The notes below the pieces were generated by a model, which was given only the letters and a program-made list of their open reading frames with translations, was not told the DNA's origin and made no database searches. A stretch of 64,000 bases of DNA from Massilia sp. PAMC28688 (GTDB lineage Bacteria > Pseudomonadota > Gammaproteobacteria > Burkholderiales > Burkholderiaceae_D): assembly GCF_019443445.1 (NCBI RefSeq), contig NZ_CP080378.1, forward strand, positions 3,472,001 through 3,536,000, written 5' to 3'. The stretch's first letter is position 1; each line of letters opens with the position of its first letter. Made by a program: the position numbers and the translations under genes. Shown in pieces: positions 36,612-46,931 of this stretch.

Positions 36612-37842
36612 GCGCGCCGCGGCCGCTCCCCTGTTCCAGACTCCCGACTACCAATTTCCCGACGCGCGTGGCCATTTTGGCCCGTATGGGGGCTCTTTTG
36701 TGGCTGAAACGCTCAGCCACGCCCTGGCAGAACTGAACGAGGCGTATGCCCGCTATAGCCAGGACCAGGCATTCCTGGATGAATTCCGCTACGAGCTCAA
36801 GCACTTCGTTGGCCGTCCCTCGCCCATCTATCACGCCAGGCGCTGGTCCGAGCAGCAGGGCGGGGCCCAGATCTTCTTCAAGCGCGAAGACCTCAACCAC
36901 ACCGGCGCCCACAAGATCAACAATGTGATCGGCCAGGCGCTGCTGGCCCGGCGCATGGGCAAGCCGCGCATCATCGCCGAAACCGGCGCCGGCCAGCACG
37001 GCGTGGCCACGGCCACCATCTGCGCCCGCTTTGGCCTGGAGTGCGTGGTGTACATGGGCAGCGAGGATGTCAAGCGCCAGGCCCAGAACGTGTACCGCAT
37101 GAAGCTGCTGGGGGCCACGGTGGTGCCGGTGGAGTCGGGCTCCAGGACGCTCAAGGATGCACTCAACGAAGCCATGCGCGACTGGGTCACCAACATTGAA
37201 AATACCTTCTACATCATCGGCACCGTGGCAGGTCCCCACCCGTATCCGATGATGGTGCGCGACTTCCAGTCCGTGATCGGCGAGGAATGCCTGGTGCAGA
37301 TGCCGGAAATGACGGGGCGCCAGCCGGACTACGTCATGGCCTGCATTGGCGGCGGCTCCAACGCCATGGGCATTTTCTATCCCTACATCGACGAGAAAAA
37401 CGTCAGGCTGGTGGGCGTGGAAGCGGCCGGCGAGGGCCTGGACTCGGGCAAGCATTCAGCGTCGCTTACGGCCGGCATTCCCGGCGTCTTGCACGGCAAC
37501 CGCACCTACCTGCTGCAGGATGAAAACGGCCAGATCATCGAGACCCATTCGGTGTCGGCGGGCCTGGACTATCCGGGCGTGGGGCCGGAACACGCCTGGC
37601 TCAAGGATTCGCTGCGCGCCGAGTACGTGTCGGTGACGGACGAGGAAGCGCTCAAGGCTTTCCACGACTGCTGCCATATCGAAGGCATCATCCCGGCGCT
37701 GGAGTCGTCGCACGCGATCGCGTACGCGGCCAAACTGGCGGCCACGCTGCCCAAAGAGCAGACCATCCTGGTCAACCTGTCGGGGCGCGGCGACAAGGAC
37801 ATGCACACGGTGGCCGAACGCATGGGGCTTAACTTCGGTTAG
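36595..37842 (+). CDS. trpB: tryptophan synthase beta chain
   Basis: A 415-aa PLP enzyme joining indole and serine. The PLP lysine lies in HTGAHKINN and the phosphate loop is GGGSNAMG. Its ATG lies within the end of trpF (17-base overlap), so the two are translationally linked. It works as an alpha2-beta2 complex with the product of trpA downstream. Confidence 0.97.
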   Translation: MKDAPERAAAAPLFQTPDYQFPDARGHFGPYGGSFVAETLSHALAELNEAYARYSQDQAFLDEFRYELKHFVGRPSPIYHARRWSEQQGGAQIFFKREDLNHTGAHKINNVIGQALLARRMGKPRIIAETGAGQHGVATATICARFGLECVVYMGSEDVKRQAQNVYRMKLLGATVVPVESGSRTLKDALNEAMRDWVTNIENTFYIIGTVAGPHPYPMMVRDFQSVIGEECLVQMPEMTGRQPDYVMACIGGGSNAMGIFYPYIDEKNVRLVGVEAAGEGLDSGKHSASLTAGIPGVLHGNRTYLLQDENGQIIETHSVSAGLDYPGVGPEHAWLKDSLRAEYVSVTDEEALKAFHDCCHIEGIIPALESSHAIAYAAKLAATLPKEQTILVNLSGRGDKDMHTVAERMGLNFG

Positions 37843-37861
37843 ACCCGGCGCCTGGCCTGCA

Positions 37862-37886
37862 GCGTTCCCGCTGTGCGCGGGGACGC
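37862..37886 (+). other. stem-loop between trpB and trpA
   Basis: GCGTTCCCGC and GCGGGGACGC form a ten-pair stem with one G-U pair and a five-base loop. No T-run follows. It could protect or attenuate the message between the two subunit genes. Confidence 0.45.
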
Positions 37887-37936
37887 ATTCACGACGCTCA
37901 TTCGTATAAACCGTTTGCAAGAATCATAAAATCATC

Positions 37937-38734
37937 ATGTCCAGAATCGCTCCAACCTTTGCCGCGCTCGCGGCCCAGAACAAAACCGGTCTCGTGACCT
38001 TCATTACCGCAGGCGACCCGGGTCCTGAAATGACCGTGCCGCTGATGCACGCACTCGTTGCCGGCGGCGCCGACGTGCTCGAACTTGGCGTGCCGTTTTC
38101 CGATCCGATGGCCGAAGGCCCCGTCATCCAGCGCGCCTGCGAGCGGGCCCTCGCTTTTGGCGTGGGCATGAAGGACGTGCTGGGCTTCGTGCGCCAGTTC
38201 CGCGAAACCAACCAGCACACGCCCGTGGTGCTGATGGGCTATGCCAATCCCATCGAGCGGATCGGCACCGACAACTTCATCAAGGCGTCAAAAGAGGCCG
38301 GTGCTGACGGCGCCATCGTGGTCGACTATCCGCCCGAGGAATGCGAAGAATTCGCCGTGGCCATGCGCGCGGCGGAACTGGACCTGATCTTCCTGCTCGC
38401 GCCAACCTCCACGCCGGAGCGCATCGCGCAGGTGGCGCGCTTTGGCAGCGGCTTTAGCTACTACGTGTCGCTCAAGGGCGTCACGGGCGCCGGCAATATC
38501 GATACCGATGATGTGGCGCGCCGCCTGGCGGCCATCCGCCAGCATGTGAAGCTGCCCATCGGTGTCGGTTTCGGCATCCGCGACGCGGCCACCGCCAAAG
38601 CCGTGGCGGCAGTGGCCGACGCGGTCGTCATCGGCAGCCGCATCATCCAGGAAATCGAGGCCACCCCGAAAGAGCAGGTGGTGCAAGCGGTGACGGCATT
38701 CGTGGGCGGCATTCGCCAGGCACTGGACAGCTGA
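37937..38734 (+). CDS. trpA: tryptophan synthase alpha chain
   Basis: A 265-aa TIM-barrel lyase that releases indole from indole-glycerol phosphate. The catalytic Glu is in [18 protein letters not shown] and the Asp in VDYPPEE; VGFGIRD and phosphate loop GSRI follow. It lies 94 bases after trpB. The Shine-Dalgarno is weak. Confidence 0.97.
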   Translation: MSRIAPTFAALAAQNKTGLVTFITAGDPGPEMTVPLMHALVAGGADVLELGVPFSDPMAEGPVIQRACERALAFGVGMKDVLGFVRQFRETNQHTPVVLMGYANPIERIGTDNFIKASKEAGADGAIVVDYPPEECEEFAVAMRAAELDLIFLLAPTSTPERIAQVARFGSGFSYYVSLKGVTGAGNIDTDDVARRLAAIRQHVKLPIGVGFGIRDAATAKAVAAVADAVVIGSRIIQEIEATPKEQVVQAVTAFVGGIRQALDS

Positions 38735-38822
38735 CCGGCAGGCCAATACTTTCCGCGCTTAAACGGAACGCCACCTCCGCCTGCGCGGGAGTATCATCGG
38801 CCCCTGTCGCCCTGCTTAAGTA

Positions 38823-38838
38823 ATTGCCATAAGGCAAT
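38823..38838. other. 6-4-6 palindrome before accD
   Basis: ATTGCC-ATAA-GGCAAT is a perfect inverted repeat 80 bases before the accD start. It may be an operator or a small leader hairpin. Confidence 0.35.
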
Positions 38839-38918
38839 GTTTCCGCCTTTATGTTCGACAAGCACGACCTTAACCGCTACACTACCGACCACGAAAGATT
38901 TGCCGCAGAGGAGAATGT

Positions 38919-39791
38919 ATGAGCTGGTTGGAAAAACTGCTGCCCCCACGAATCCAGCGCAACGACGCTGCCTCCCGCAAGACCATGCCGGAAGGCCTGT
39001 GGGTGAAATGTCCGTCGTGCGAAGCGGTGCTCTATCGCACCGACCTCGAGTCCAATCTGCACGTCTGCCCCAAATGCGACCACCACATGCGCATCCGTGC
39101 GCGCGAGCGCCTCGACGGCCTGCTCGACGAAGGCGGGCGCTATGAAATCGGCCAGGAAGCACTGCCGGTCGACACGCTCAAATTCAAGGACAGCAAGAAG
39201 TATCCTGACCGCCTCAAGGCTGCCATGGATGCCACCGGCGAAACCGATGCCCTGATCGTGCTGGGTGGCTCCATCATGAGCCTGCCGGTCGTGGTGGCCT
39301 GCTTTGAATTTGAATTCATGGGCGGCTCCATGGGCTCGGTGGTGGGCGAGCGCTTTGTGCGCGGCGCCCAGATCGCGCTCGAGCAGAAGGTGCCGTTCAT
39401 CTGCATTACCGCTACCGGCGGCGCGCGCATGCAGGAAGGCTTGCTGTCGCTGATGCAGATGGCAAAAACCACCGCCATGCTGACCAAGCTGTCCGAAAAG
39501 AAGCTGCCCTTCATCAGCGTGCTGACCGATCCCACCATGGGCGGCGTGTCCGCATCGTTTGCCTTCATGGGCGACGTCGTCATTGCCGAGCCGAAGGCGC
39601 TGATCGGCTTTGCCGGCCCGCGCGTGATCGAGAATACCGTGCGTGAAAAGCTGCCGGAAGGCTTCCAGCGCGCCGAATTCCTGGTCACCAAGGGCGCAGT
39701 CGACATGATCGTTGACCGCCGCAAGATGCGCGAAGAAATCGCGCGCCTGCTGGCGCTGCTGCAAGACCAGGCCGCAGAAGTCATCGCTTAA
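38919..39791 (+). CDS. accD: acetyl-CoA carboxylase carboxyltransferase beta subunit
   Basis: A 290-aa subunit of the enzyme making malonyl-CoA. The zinc ribbon is seen as CPSCEAVLY and CPKCDHHM (about residues 31-52), and the carboxyltransferase core has [12 protein letters not shown] and [14 protein letters not shown] precedes the ATG. The trpA-accD-folC order is conserved in many proteobacteria. Confidence 0.97.
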   Translation: MSWLEKLLPPRIQRNDAASRKTMPEGLWVKCPSCEAVLYRTDLESNLHVCPKCDHHMRIRARERLDGLLDEGGRYEIGQEALPVDTLKFKDSKKYPDRLKAAMDATGETDALIVLGGSIMSLPVVVACFEFEFMGGSMGSVVGERFVRGAQIALEQKVPFICITATGGARMQEGLLSLMQMAKTTAMLTKLSEKKLPFISVLTDPTMGGVSASFAFMGDVVIAEPKALIGFAGPRVIENTVREKLPEGFQRAEFLVTKGAVDMIVDRRKMREEIARLLALLQDQAAEVIA

Positions 39792-39815
39792 CGGCTCGGC
39801 TAACTGCTTGTCCCG

Positions 39816-39850
39816 GGCGGCGCCTTTCACGGCGCCGCCTTTCCTTCTTG
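39816..39850 (+). terminator. terminator-like hairpin after accD
   Basis: GGCGGCGCC and GGCGCCGCC form a nine-pair stem round six bases and are followed by a T/C-rich stretch (TTTCCTTCTT). It may be partial, as folC begins 16 bases later. Confidence 0.6.
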
Positions 39851-39865
39851 GCTTCAATCCTTCCC

Positions 39866-41164
39866 ATGTCCACACTGCCCACCACCTTGCCCGACTGGCT
39901 TGCGCTGCTCGAATCACGCCACGCCGAAGTTCATATCGACATGGGCCTGGAGCGGGTGCGCACCGTCAAGGAGCGCATGGCGCTGGCGTTTGCCTGCCCC
40001 GTCATCATGGTGGCCGGCACCAATGGCAAGGGTTCCACCTGCGCCATGCTGGAAGCAATCCTGCTGCGCGCGGGCTACAAGGTGGGCCTGTACATCAAGC
40101 CGCACTTCCTCGACTTTAACGAGCGCGCCCACGTCAACGGCGCATTGGCCACTGACGAGGCACTGGTGGCCAGCTTTAACGCCGTCGAAGCGCAGCGCGG
40201 CGAGATCGACCTGACCTATTTTGAATTCACCACGCTGGCCATCATGCATCTGCTCTCCGGCGCCGGCATGGACGTGGTGATCCTGGAAGTGGGCCTGGGC
40301 GGGCGCCTGGACGCGGTCAATGTGATCGACGCCGATGTGGCCATCGTCACCTCGGTCGACATTGACCACACCGACTACCTGGGCGACACGCGCGAGAAAA
40401 TCGGCTTTGAAAAGGCCGGCATCTTCAGGCCGGGCAAGGCGGCCATTTGCAGCGACCCGGTGCCGCCGGCGTCGCTCGTGGCGCATGCCGAAGCCATTGG
40501 CGCCGACCTGTGGCTGCTGGGCCGCGACTTCAACTACAGTGGCGACAAGCAGCAGTGGAATTACGGTGGGCGCGCACTGCGCCGCAATTCGCTGGCCTAC
40601 CCGAGCCTGCGCGGTGCCAACCAGCTGCTCAACGCCTCGGCCGCCCTGGCCGCGCTGGAAGTACTGCGCCTGGAGTTGCCCACCGGCGCCCAGGACGTGC
40701 GTACCGGGCTGGTGGTGGTGGAGTTGCCGGGCCGCTTCCAGGTGCTGCCGGGCCGCCCCACCGTGGTGCTGGACGTGGCCCACAACCCCCACGCGGCCGC
40801 TGCGCTTGGCCAGAACCTGGGGAATATGGGTTTCCATGCCTACACCTACGCCGTGTTCGGCATCATGCAGGACAAGGACATTGACGGCGTGATCGCCCCC
40901 ATGACCGCCCATGTGGATCACTGGTGCCTTGCCGACTTGCCATCGCCGCGTTCGGCAAACTGTGCTGATCTTGCCGCGCGGCTTGAAGCCTTGCCGGACG
41001 GCGACAGCAAGCCGGGCGAGCGCAGCGTGACCAGCTTCCCCGATCCTGCTGCCGCTTTTGCAAATGCGATGAGCCGGGCGGGGGAGAATGATAGAATTGT
41101 GGTCTTTGGCTCCTTCTACACCGTTGCCGGCGTGATGGCAGCACGAAAAACCTCACATCACTGA
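39866..41164 (+). CDS. folC: folylpolyglutamate/dihydrofolate synthase
   Basis: A 432-aa Mur-ligase-fold enzyme that makes dihydrofolate and adds glutamates to folates. The P-loop is AGTNGKGST and the second-domain motif is LDVAHNPHAA. ATG 39866 (MSTLPTTLPDW) is chosen over a TTG 18 bases upstream. It follows accD and precedes the SPOR protein by 10 bases. Confidence 0.95.
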   Translation: MSTLPTTLPDWLALLESRHAEVHIDMGLERVRTVKERMALAFACPVIMVAGTNGKGSTCAMLEAILLRAGYKVGLYIKPHFLDFNERAHVNGALATDEALVASFNAVEAQRGEIDLTYFEFTTLAIMHLLSGAGMDVVILEVGLGGRLDAVNVIDADVAIVTSVDIDHTDYLGDTREKIGFEKAGIFRPGKAAICSDPVPPASLVAHAEAIGADLWLLGRDFNYSGDKQQWNYGGRALRRNSLAYPSLRGANQLLNASAALAALEVLRLELPTGAQDVRTGLVVVELPGRFQVLPGRPTVVLDVAHNPHAAAALGQNLGNMGFHAYTYAVFGIMQDKDIDGVIAPMTAHVDHWCLADLPSPRSANCADLAARLEALPDGDSKPGERSVTSFPDPAAAFANAMSRAGENDRIVVFGSFYTVAGVMAARKTSHH

Positions 41165-41174
41165 AGATAAACGC

Positions 41175-42044
41175 ATGGGCTTGTTCTCGTTCCTCAATAA
41201 AAACAAGCAAGAAACCGCCGGCGATGAAGGCGAGTATGTTTCCCGCGACGATGATGCGCTCGCCGCCAAGGCCCGCTCCAAGCGTGCCTCCAGCGCCAAC
41301 GAGCCTGCGGCCCGCCGCGGCAAGGAAGGGCGCGCCGCCGCCGATCCTGTCCTGCCCGAGAAAAAACGTGCACGGCGCCGCCTGGTAGGGGCCATTGCGC
41401 TGGCGTTGGCAGTCGCCATTGGCCTGCCCATGGTGCTCGATTCCGAACCGAGGCCGCTGGCCACCGACATCGATATCCGCATCCCGTCCAAGGAAAAGGC
41501 GCCGCCCCAGCAGTTGCCGGCGCCCGAATCGGCGGCTGCGCCCGTGCCCGCCGCCGAGGCCCTCGACACCAGCGAAGAAATCGTGGACCCGGCCGCCAGC
41601 GGGGGAACGCCCTCCCGTGCCAAGCCGGAAACCAGGCCTGACACCAGGCCAGGCCCGAAACCGGACATCATGCCCGAGCCGCGCATTGTCGAAAAGCCGC
41701 CGGCCAAGGTGGCGGAAGCCAGGCCTGCCGAGCCCAAGCCGGAAGTCAAGCCTGCTGCCAGGACGGACTCGGAACGGGCGCTGGCGATTCTGGAAAACAA
41801 ACCCGTGCCCGCGCCGGCAGCGGCCAACCAGAAATATACGATTCAGGTCGTTGCCCTGAGTAATCAGGACAAGGTGGCAGAACTGCAAGCAAAGCTGAAG
41901 GCGGCCGGTGTGCCGTCCTTTACCCAGAAGGGCAGCGGCGACCTGGTGCGAGTGAAGGTGGGGCCATTTACCAAGGATGAGAGCGACGAGATTCGCGCCA
42001 AGCTGGGCAAGCTGGGTCTGTCCGGCGCCATGGTGGCCAATTAA
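41175..42044 (+). CDS. SPOR-domain cell-division protein (DedD-like)
   Basis: A 289-aa inner-membrane protein. A cytoplasmic head (1-58), one membrane helix (about 62-80), a Pro/Ala/Lys-rich periplasmic linker and a C-terminal SPOR domain (about 216-289, YTIQVVALSNQDKV and VRVKVGPF) follow. SPOR domains bind denuded septal peptidoglycan. The position between folC and cvpA is that of DedD in E. coli. Confidence 0.9.
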   Translation: MGLFSFLNKNKQETAGDEGEYVSRDDDALAAKARSKRASSANEPAARRGKEGRAAADPVLPEKKRARRRLVGAIALALAVAIGLPMVLDSEPRPLATDIDIRIPSKEKAPPQQLPAPESAAAPVPAAEALDTSEEIVDPAASGGTPSRAKPETRPDTRPGPKPDIMPEPRIVEKPPAKVAEARPAEPKPEVKPAARTDSERALAILENKPVPAPAAANQKYTIQVVALSNQDKVAELQAKLKAAGVPSFTQKGSGDLVRVKVGPFTKDESDEIRAKLGKLGLSGAMVAN

Positions 42045-42065
42045 CTTTCGGGAGCGGCCACGCGC

Positions 42066-42554
42066 GTGACGATTTTCGATTATCTGGTGCTGTTTGTGCT
42101 GATTGCCTCGATCGTCATCAGCACCTTGCGCGGGCTGGTGAAGGAAATCCTGTCGCTGGTGAGCTGGATCGTGGCCTTCGTGGTGGCCAATATGTACGGC
42201 GCCACGCTCGCGCCCATGCTCCCCGACATCATTCCCGGCGACATGATGCGCCTGATCCTGGCCTTCGTGGCGCTGTTCATCGGCGTGCGGCTCTTGATGG
42301 CGCTGTTGATGCTGGCAGTGGACGCCATCATCAAGGCCAGTGGCCTGTCGCTGGCAGACCGCGGCCTGGGCGGCCTGTTTGGCCTGGCGCGCGGCATCAT
42401 ATTTGTACTGGCCGGCGTCATGGTGGCCGGCATGACCGATTTACCGAAACAGGCATTCTGGACCAACGCGCTGCTCAGCCCCATGGCCGAGACTGGTGTG
42501 CGCACCGTGAAACCGTTTCTGCCGCCGGCACTGTCGCGGCACGTGACCTTTTGA
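42066..42554 (+). CDS. cvpA: CvpA family membrane protein
   Basis: A 162-aa protein with four hydrophobic segments and the family start TIFDYLVLFVLIASIVIS. The start is GTG 42066. CvpA is linked to colicin V export and envelope stress, and its gene stands before purF in many proteobacteria. Confidence 0.93.
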   Translation: MTIFDYLVLFVLIASIVISTLRGLVKEILSLVSWIVAFVVANMYGATLAPMLPDIIPGDMMRLILAFVALFIGVRLLMALLMLAVDAIIKASGLSLADRGLGGLFGLARGIIFVLAGVMVAGMTDLPKQAFWTNALLSPMAETGVRTVKPFLPPALSRHVTF

Positions 42555-42593
42555 ATTTTTAAAATCAGCAGTACCTACTCCCAGGAGCGCAGC

Positions 42594-44126
42594 ATGTGTG
42601 GCATCGTCGGCGTCGTCTCGCATAATCCCGTCAACCAGCTGTTATATGATGCCTTGCTGCTGCTGCAGCATCGCGGTCAGGATGCAGCTGGCATCGCAAC
42701 CAACCACAGCAGTATGTTTTCCATGCACAAGGCCAACGGCCTGGTGCGCGACGTGTTCCGCACGCGCAATATGCGTTCACTGCAGGGCAATTCGGGCATC
42801 GGCCACTGCCGCTATCCCACCGCCGGCTCGTCGAGCGAGGAAGAAGCGCAGCCGTTCTACGTCAATGCGCCGTTTGGCATCACGCTGGCGCACAATGGCA
42901 ACCTGACCAATCAGGCGCAGTTGAAGTCGGAGATGTTCAAGAACGACCGCCGCCACATCAATACCGATTCCGACTCCGAAGTGCTGCTCAATGTGCTGGC
43001 GCACGAAATCCAGGAATCGACCACCGGCTTCACGCTCGATCCCGATTCGGTGTTTACTGCCGTAGCCCAGGTCCACCGCCGGGTGCGCGGTGCCTACGCC
43101 GTGGTGGCCCAGATTGCCGGTCACGGCCTGCTCGCTTTCCGCGATCCCTTTGGTATCCGCCCCCTGTGCATTGGCCTGAACGAGACCGAGCATGGCACCG
43201 AGTACCTGGTGGCCAGCGAATCGGTGGCGCTCGAAGGCATGGGCTTTCGCTTCCTGCGCGATATCGCGCCGGGCGAGGCGATCTTCGTCGACAACGATGG
43301 CAAGCTGCACGAGCGCCAGTGTGCCGACAATCCATCGCTTAACCCGTGCGCGTTCGAGTATGTCTACCTGGCGCGTCCCGATTCGATTCTCGATGGCGCT
43401 TCCGTCTATGCCACGCGCCTGAAGATGGGCGAATACCTGGCCGACAAGGTGCGCGCGCAATTCAAGTCCGGCGAAATCGACGTGGTCATGCCGATCCCCG
43501 ATTCCTCGCGCCCGGCCGCCATCCAGCTCGCGCTCAAGCTGGGCGTGGAGTACCGCGAAGGCTTCATCAAGAACCGCTACATTGGCCGCACCTTCCTGAT
43601 GCCGGGGCAGGCGATCCGCAGCAAGTCGGTACGCCAGAAGCTCAATGCCATCAGCTCCGAATTCAAGGGCAAGAACGTGCTGCTGGTGGATGACTCCATC
43701 GTGCGTGGCACCACCAGCCGCGAGATCGTGCAGATGGCGCGTGAAGCGGGCGCGCGCAATGTGTTCTTCGCCTCGGCCGCGCCGCCGGTGCTGTTCCCGA
43801 ACGTGTATGGCATCGACATGCCGACGCGCGAGGAATTGATTGCCTACGGCCGCAGCAACGAGGAAGTGTGCCGCGAGATCACCGCCGACGCCCTGGTATA
43901 CCAGGACGTGGACGCGCTCAAGCGCTCGATCTCGGACGTCAATCCTGCGCTCACCAATTTCGAGGCGTCGTGCTTTGACGGCATCTACGTCACCGGCGAC
44001 GTCACGCCGGCTTACCTCGACGGCCTGGAGCTGGCGCGCCACAACCCAAGCAAGAAGGCACCGGCCGAAGACGCCGCGCGCACGCAGTTGAACCTGAACC
44101 TGGCCAACGCAGAATCGGCTGAATAA
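42594..44126 (+). CDS. purF: amidophosphoribosyltransferase
   Basis: A 510-aa enzyme for the first committed step of purine synthesis. Cys2 (MCGIVGV) is the glutaminase nucleophile after Met removal, and the PRPP loop VLLVDDSIVRGTTS lies near residue 361. AGGAG precedes the ATG. It lies 39 bases after cvpA. Confidence 0.97.
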   Translation: MCGIVGVVSHNPVNQLLYDALLLLQHRGQDAAGIATNHSSMFSMHKANGLVRDVFRTRNMRSLQGNSGIGHCRYPTAGSSSEEEAQPFYVNAPFGITLAHNGNLTNQAQLKSEMFKNDRRHINTDSDSEVLLNVLAHEIQESTTGFTLDPDSVFTAVAQVHRRVRGAYAVVAQIAGHGLLAFRDPFGIRPLCIGLNETEHGTEYLVASESVALEGMGFRFLRDIAPGEAIFVDNDGKLHERQCADNPSLNPCAFEYVYLARPDSILDGASVYATRLKMGEYLADKVRAQFKSGEIDVVMPIPDSSRPAAIQLALKLGVEYREGFIKNRYIGRTFLMPGQAIRSKSVRQKLNAISSEFKGKNVLLVDDSIVRGTTSREIVQMAREAGARNVFFASAAPPVLFPNVYGIDMPTREELIAYGRSNEEVCREITADALVYQDVDALKRSISDVNPALTNFEASCFDGIYVTGDVTPAYLDGLELARHNPSKKAPAEDAARTQLNLNLANAESAE

Positions 44127-44138
44127 GGTGACGCAGGC

Positions 44139-45377
44139 ATGAGCGAGAAGACCAGTTACGGCTTTACGACCACCATCTTGCACAGCGACCGCCAGAAGCC
44201 GATCGAGCACGGGTCGCTGCACAAGCCGCTGCATACCTCCGTCACCTATGGCTACGAGGATGCGCGCCAGCTGGCGTCCGTGTTCCAGGGCCGGGAGCCG
44301 GGCTTTCGTTACGGGCGCCAGGGCAATCCCACCATCTCGGCGCTGGAGGAGAAAGTCACGCGCATGGAAGGCGGGGTGGCGAGCATCTGCTTTGCCACCG
44401 GCATGGGGGCCATTGGTGCCGTATTCCAGGCCTTGCTCAAGGCGGGTGACCACGTGGTGTCGTCGTCCTTCCTGTTTGGGAATACCAACAGCCTGTGGCA
44501 GACGGTGGCCGGGCAGGGGGTGGGGGTGGCCTTTGTCGACGCCACCGACGTGGCCAACGTGGAGGCGGCGCTCACCAGTGCCACCCGCATCGTGTTCGTG
44601 GAAACCATCGCCAACCCGCGCACGCAGGTAGCCGACCTGGCGCGCATTGGCCAGCTGTGCCGGGAACGCGGCATCCTGTACGTGGTCGACAACACCATGA
44701 CCACGCCCTACCTGTTCCAGCCAAGATCGGTGGGCGCGGGACTGGTGGTCAACGCCCTGACCAAGGCCATCGGCGGCCATGGCAATGCGCTCGGGGGCAG
44801 CCTGACCGATACCGGCGTGTTCGACTGGAGTACCTACCCCAACATCGCCCCGAACTACAAGAAAAATGCCCCCGCCATGTGGGGCATGGTGCAGCTGCGC
44901 GCCAAGGCCCTGCGCGACTTTGGCGCGTCGCTGGGCCCGGAAGCGGCCCATCACATCGCGGTGGGGGCCGAAACACTGGCCCTGCGCATGGAGCGCGCCT
45001 CGGCCAATGCACTGGCCATTGCCGCCATGCTGGAGGCGGACGAGCGGGTGGCGGCCGTCCATTATCCGGGCCTGCCATCGCACGCCCAGCATGGCGTGGC
45101 GCGCGAACTGTTCCGCGCCTTTGGCTCGCTGTTCAGCTTTGAACTGAAAGAGGGCATTGACTGTTTCGATTACCTCAACCGGCTTCAGATCGGCATTTCG
45201 GCCAGTAACCTGGGCGACACGCGCACGCTCGTCATTCCGGTGGCGCACACCATCTTTTTCGAGATGGGTGCCGAGCGCCGGGCCAGCATGGGCATTGCCG
45301 AATCGCTGATCCGGGTATCGGTCGGCATTGAAGACGCGGCGGACCTGCTGGCCGATTTCGAGGGAGCGCTGCCATAA
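44139..45377 (+). CDS. cystathionine gamma-synthase family PLP enzyme
   Basis: A 412-aa PLP enzyme of the Cys/Met-metabolism family. The PLP lysine is Lys209 in NALTKAIGGHG; the phosphate and ring contacts are in FATGMGAIGA, YGRQGNP and VVDNTM. It starts 12 bases after purF, so it is co-transcribed. Gene order suggests an O-succinyl/O-acetylhomoserine sulfhydrylase (MetZ-like) role, but a lyase or cystathionine synthase cannot be excluded from the sequence. Confidence 0.9.
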   Translation: MSEKTSYGFTTTILHSDRQKPIEHGSLHKPLHTSVTYGYEDARQLASVFQGREPGFRYGRQGNPTISALEEKVTRMEGGVASICFATGMGAIGAVFQALLKAGDHVVSSSFLFGNTNSLWQTVAGQGVGVAFVDATDVANVEAALTSATRIVFVETIANPRTQVADLARIGQLCRERGILYVVDNTMTTPYLFQPRSVGAGLVVNALTKAIGGHGNALGGSLTDTGVFDWSTYPNIAPNYKKNAPAMWGMVQLRAKALRDFGASLGPEAAHHIAVGAETLALRMERASANALAIAAMLEADERVAAVHYPGLPSHAQHGVARELFRAFGSLFSFELKEGIDCFDYLNRLQIGISASNLGDTRTLVIPVAHTIFFEMGAERRASMGIAESLIRVSVGIEDAADLLADFEGALP

Positions 45378-46122
45378 AGAGGGCGTGGCCGTGGGTTGCG
45401 CTGATGCTGGCGGTGCTGCTGGCCTCCTGCGCCGCACCACGCTCGGCAAAGCGGCCGATGGCGCCCAGGGAGCCTGCGATCGCCTTGCTCGGTGACGCGG
45501 TCCTCTATGAAGGCACCCTGCGTCCCGATAGCCTGGACCGTATCCGGGCCGTGGTGGGGCGGGCCAAGGTCACAAAGCTGATGATTCGCTCAGGGGGCGG
45601 GGAAGTGACAGGCGCCATCCGGGTGGCGCGCTGGGTGCGCGACGCAGGCCTCGATGTGGAAGTCGATGGCGTGTGTTTCTCTTCGTGTGCCAATTATATT
45701 TTCCCCGCCGGGCGCAATAAGCACATTGTCGGCGAGGGAATCGTGGGCTGGCACGGGACCATTGAACACTTGATGTACAAGCACGATCAGGGTATTGACC
45801 TGGTCGACGCAGAGAGCTTGCCATTCTTTTTCGGGAGACCTTGGCACAGGAGCGCGCGTTTTATGCCGATACGGGCATCAACGGCTTTGCCGGCTGGTTT
45901 GGCAAGGTGGCGCCCTATCATGTCGACAATCTGTATTTCATGTCGAAAGAAGACATGGCGTATTTTGGCATGCGCAATCTGCACGTGCGGCCCGATTACC
46001 TGGCTACTGACCTGAGCAAGTATCTCAAGCACGATCGGCGCACGATCCGTTTGCTGTCCGTCGACAGGGCCGTGACCAATTCGTCCGACCCACGCTGGCA
46101 AGGGAAGGCGCCGGCGCCGTGA
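45374..46122 (+). pseudogene. frameshifted ClpP/crotonase-fold lipoprotein gene
   Basis: One protein is split over two frames. Frame one holds a lipoprotein signal (KR...WVALMLAVLLASC) and a ClpP/crotonase-like core with GGGEVTGAIRVARW and CFSSCANYIFPAG. The frame then loses meaning, and the true sequence continues in the next frame (RETLAQERAFYADTGINGF to the stop at 46122). The shift falls at the T5 run 45827-45831 and needs one extra base or a -1 slip. The signal peptide reads best from ATA 45374, overlapping the previous stop; the first ATG (45404) cuts off its positive end. It could be a decayed gene, a sequencing error or programmed frameshifting. Confidence 0.7.
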
Positions 46123-46206
46123 CCACATGGCATGCGCCGCCGCCACCAGATTGCCGATTCACGCTATGATTTCCCATCACTGTCCGATATCCTGAGGGTT
46201 CACTTC

Positions 46207-46911
46207 ATGAAGAAATACCTGCTGTGCCTGAGCCTGCTGATGTGCACTGTCGCGCACGCCGATGATCTGGCCGACGCCAAGGCCTTGTTTGCCAAGAAAT
46301 CCTATCCCGAAGCGCTCAAGCTCTATACCAAGGCCGCCAATGCCGGCAGCGCCGAAGCGCAGTTGCATCTGGGCGAAATGCACTTGTATGGCGAAGCCGG
46401 TGCCATCGACCTGGCCAAGGCCGAGGCCTGGTTCAAGAAGGCCGCAGCCAAGGGCAACAAGACGGCCGTCGCCGCCCTGGAGATGATGAAACAGCGCGAG
46501 GTGCGCAAGGACGACATCGCTTACTGGATGTCCAAATACGATGGCGCCGAGCTCAAGTCCGGAAAGTTCCGCTGCCCGGCGCCGCGCATTCCTGCCATGT
46601 CCAAGCAGAACGATGAAATCAGCGCCGTGGCCGAAAAAGTGCAGGGCTGGCAGGCGTGCTACAACGGCTTTGTGGAAAACATCAATGCCTCGTCTCCGCT
46701 CACCAAGCTGATTCCCAAAGATGTGGCAGACCTGATGACCAAGGACGAAATGGACGCGGCAGGCAAGCACCTGGAAGGCGTGCAGGCACGGATCGTGGAA
46801 GAAGCCCGGGTCGGGTCCAAGATGCTGCTGGCCGATTACGCCGCCTGGCGCGATGCGACCGATGCCTATGTCCGCGAGCACAACAAGATGGTGGAAGGCG
46901 CCCGCAAGTAA
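46207..46911 (+). CDS. periplasmic Sel1-repeat-like protein
   Basis: A 234-aa exported protein. The signal peptide MKKYLLCLSLLMCTVAHA precedes one to two Sel1/TPR-like repeats (about 22-95: ALFAKKSYPEALKLYTKAANAGSAEAQLHLGEMHLYG). The rest is helical with no recognised family. ATG 46207 is chosen because it opens directly into the signal peptide. It probably mediates protein contacts in the periplasm. Confidence 0.8.
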   Translation: MKKYLLCLSLLMCTVAHADDLADAKALFAKKSYPEALKLYTKAANAGSAEAQLHLGEMHLYGEAGAIDLAKAEAWFKKAAAKGNKTAVAALEMMKQREVRKDDIAYWMSKYDGAELKSGKFRCPAPRIPAMSKQNDEISAVAEKVQGWQACYNGFVENINASSPLTKLIPKDVADLMTKDEMDAAGKHLEGVQARIVEEARVGSKMLLADYAAWRDATDAYVREHNKMVEGARK

Positions 46912-46931
46912 AGCGCCTCCGGGTGCCGGTT

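Noticed and set aside
42777..45449. An 890-codon frame opposite purF and the PLP enzyme
   Set aside because: It spans two real genes and their gap, and shows no domain.
45827..45833. Canonical -1 programmed frameshift site
   Set aside because: The heptamer C-TTT-TTC does not fit X-XXY-YYZ and no downstream stem-loop was found; mutation or error is more likely.
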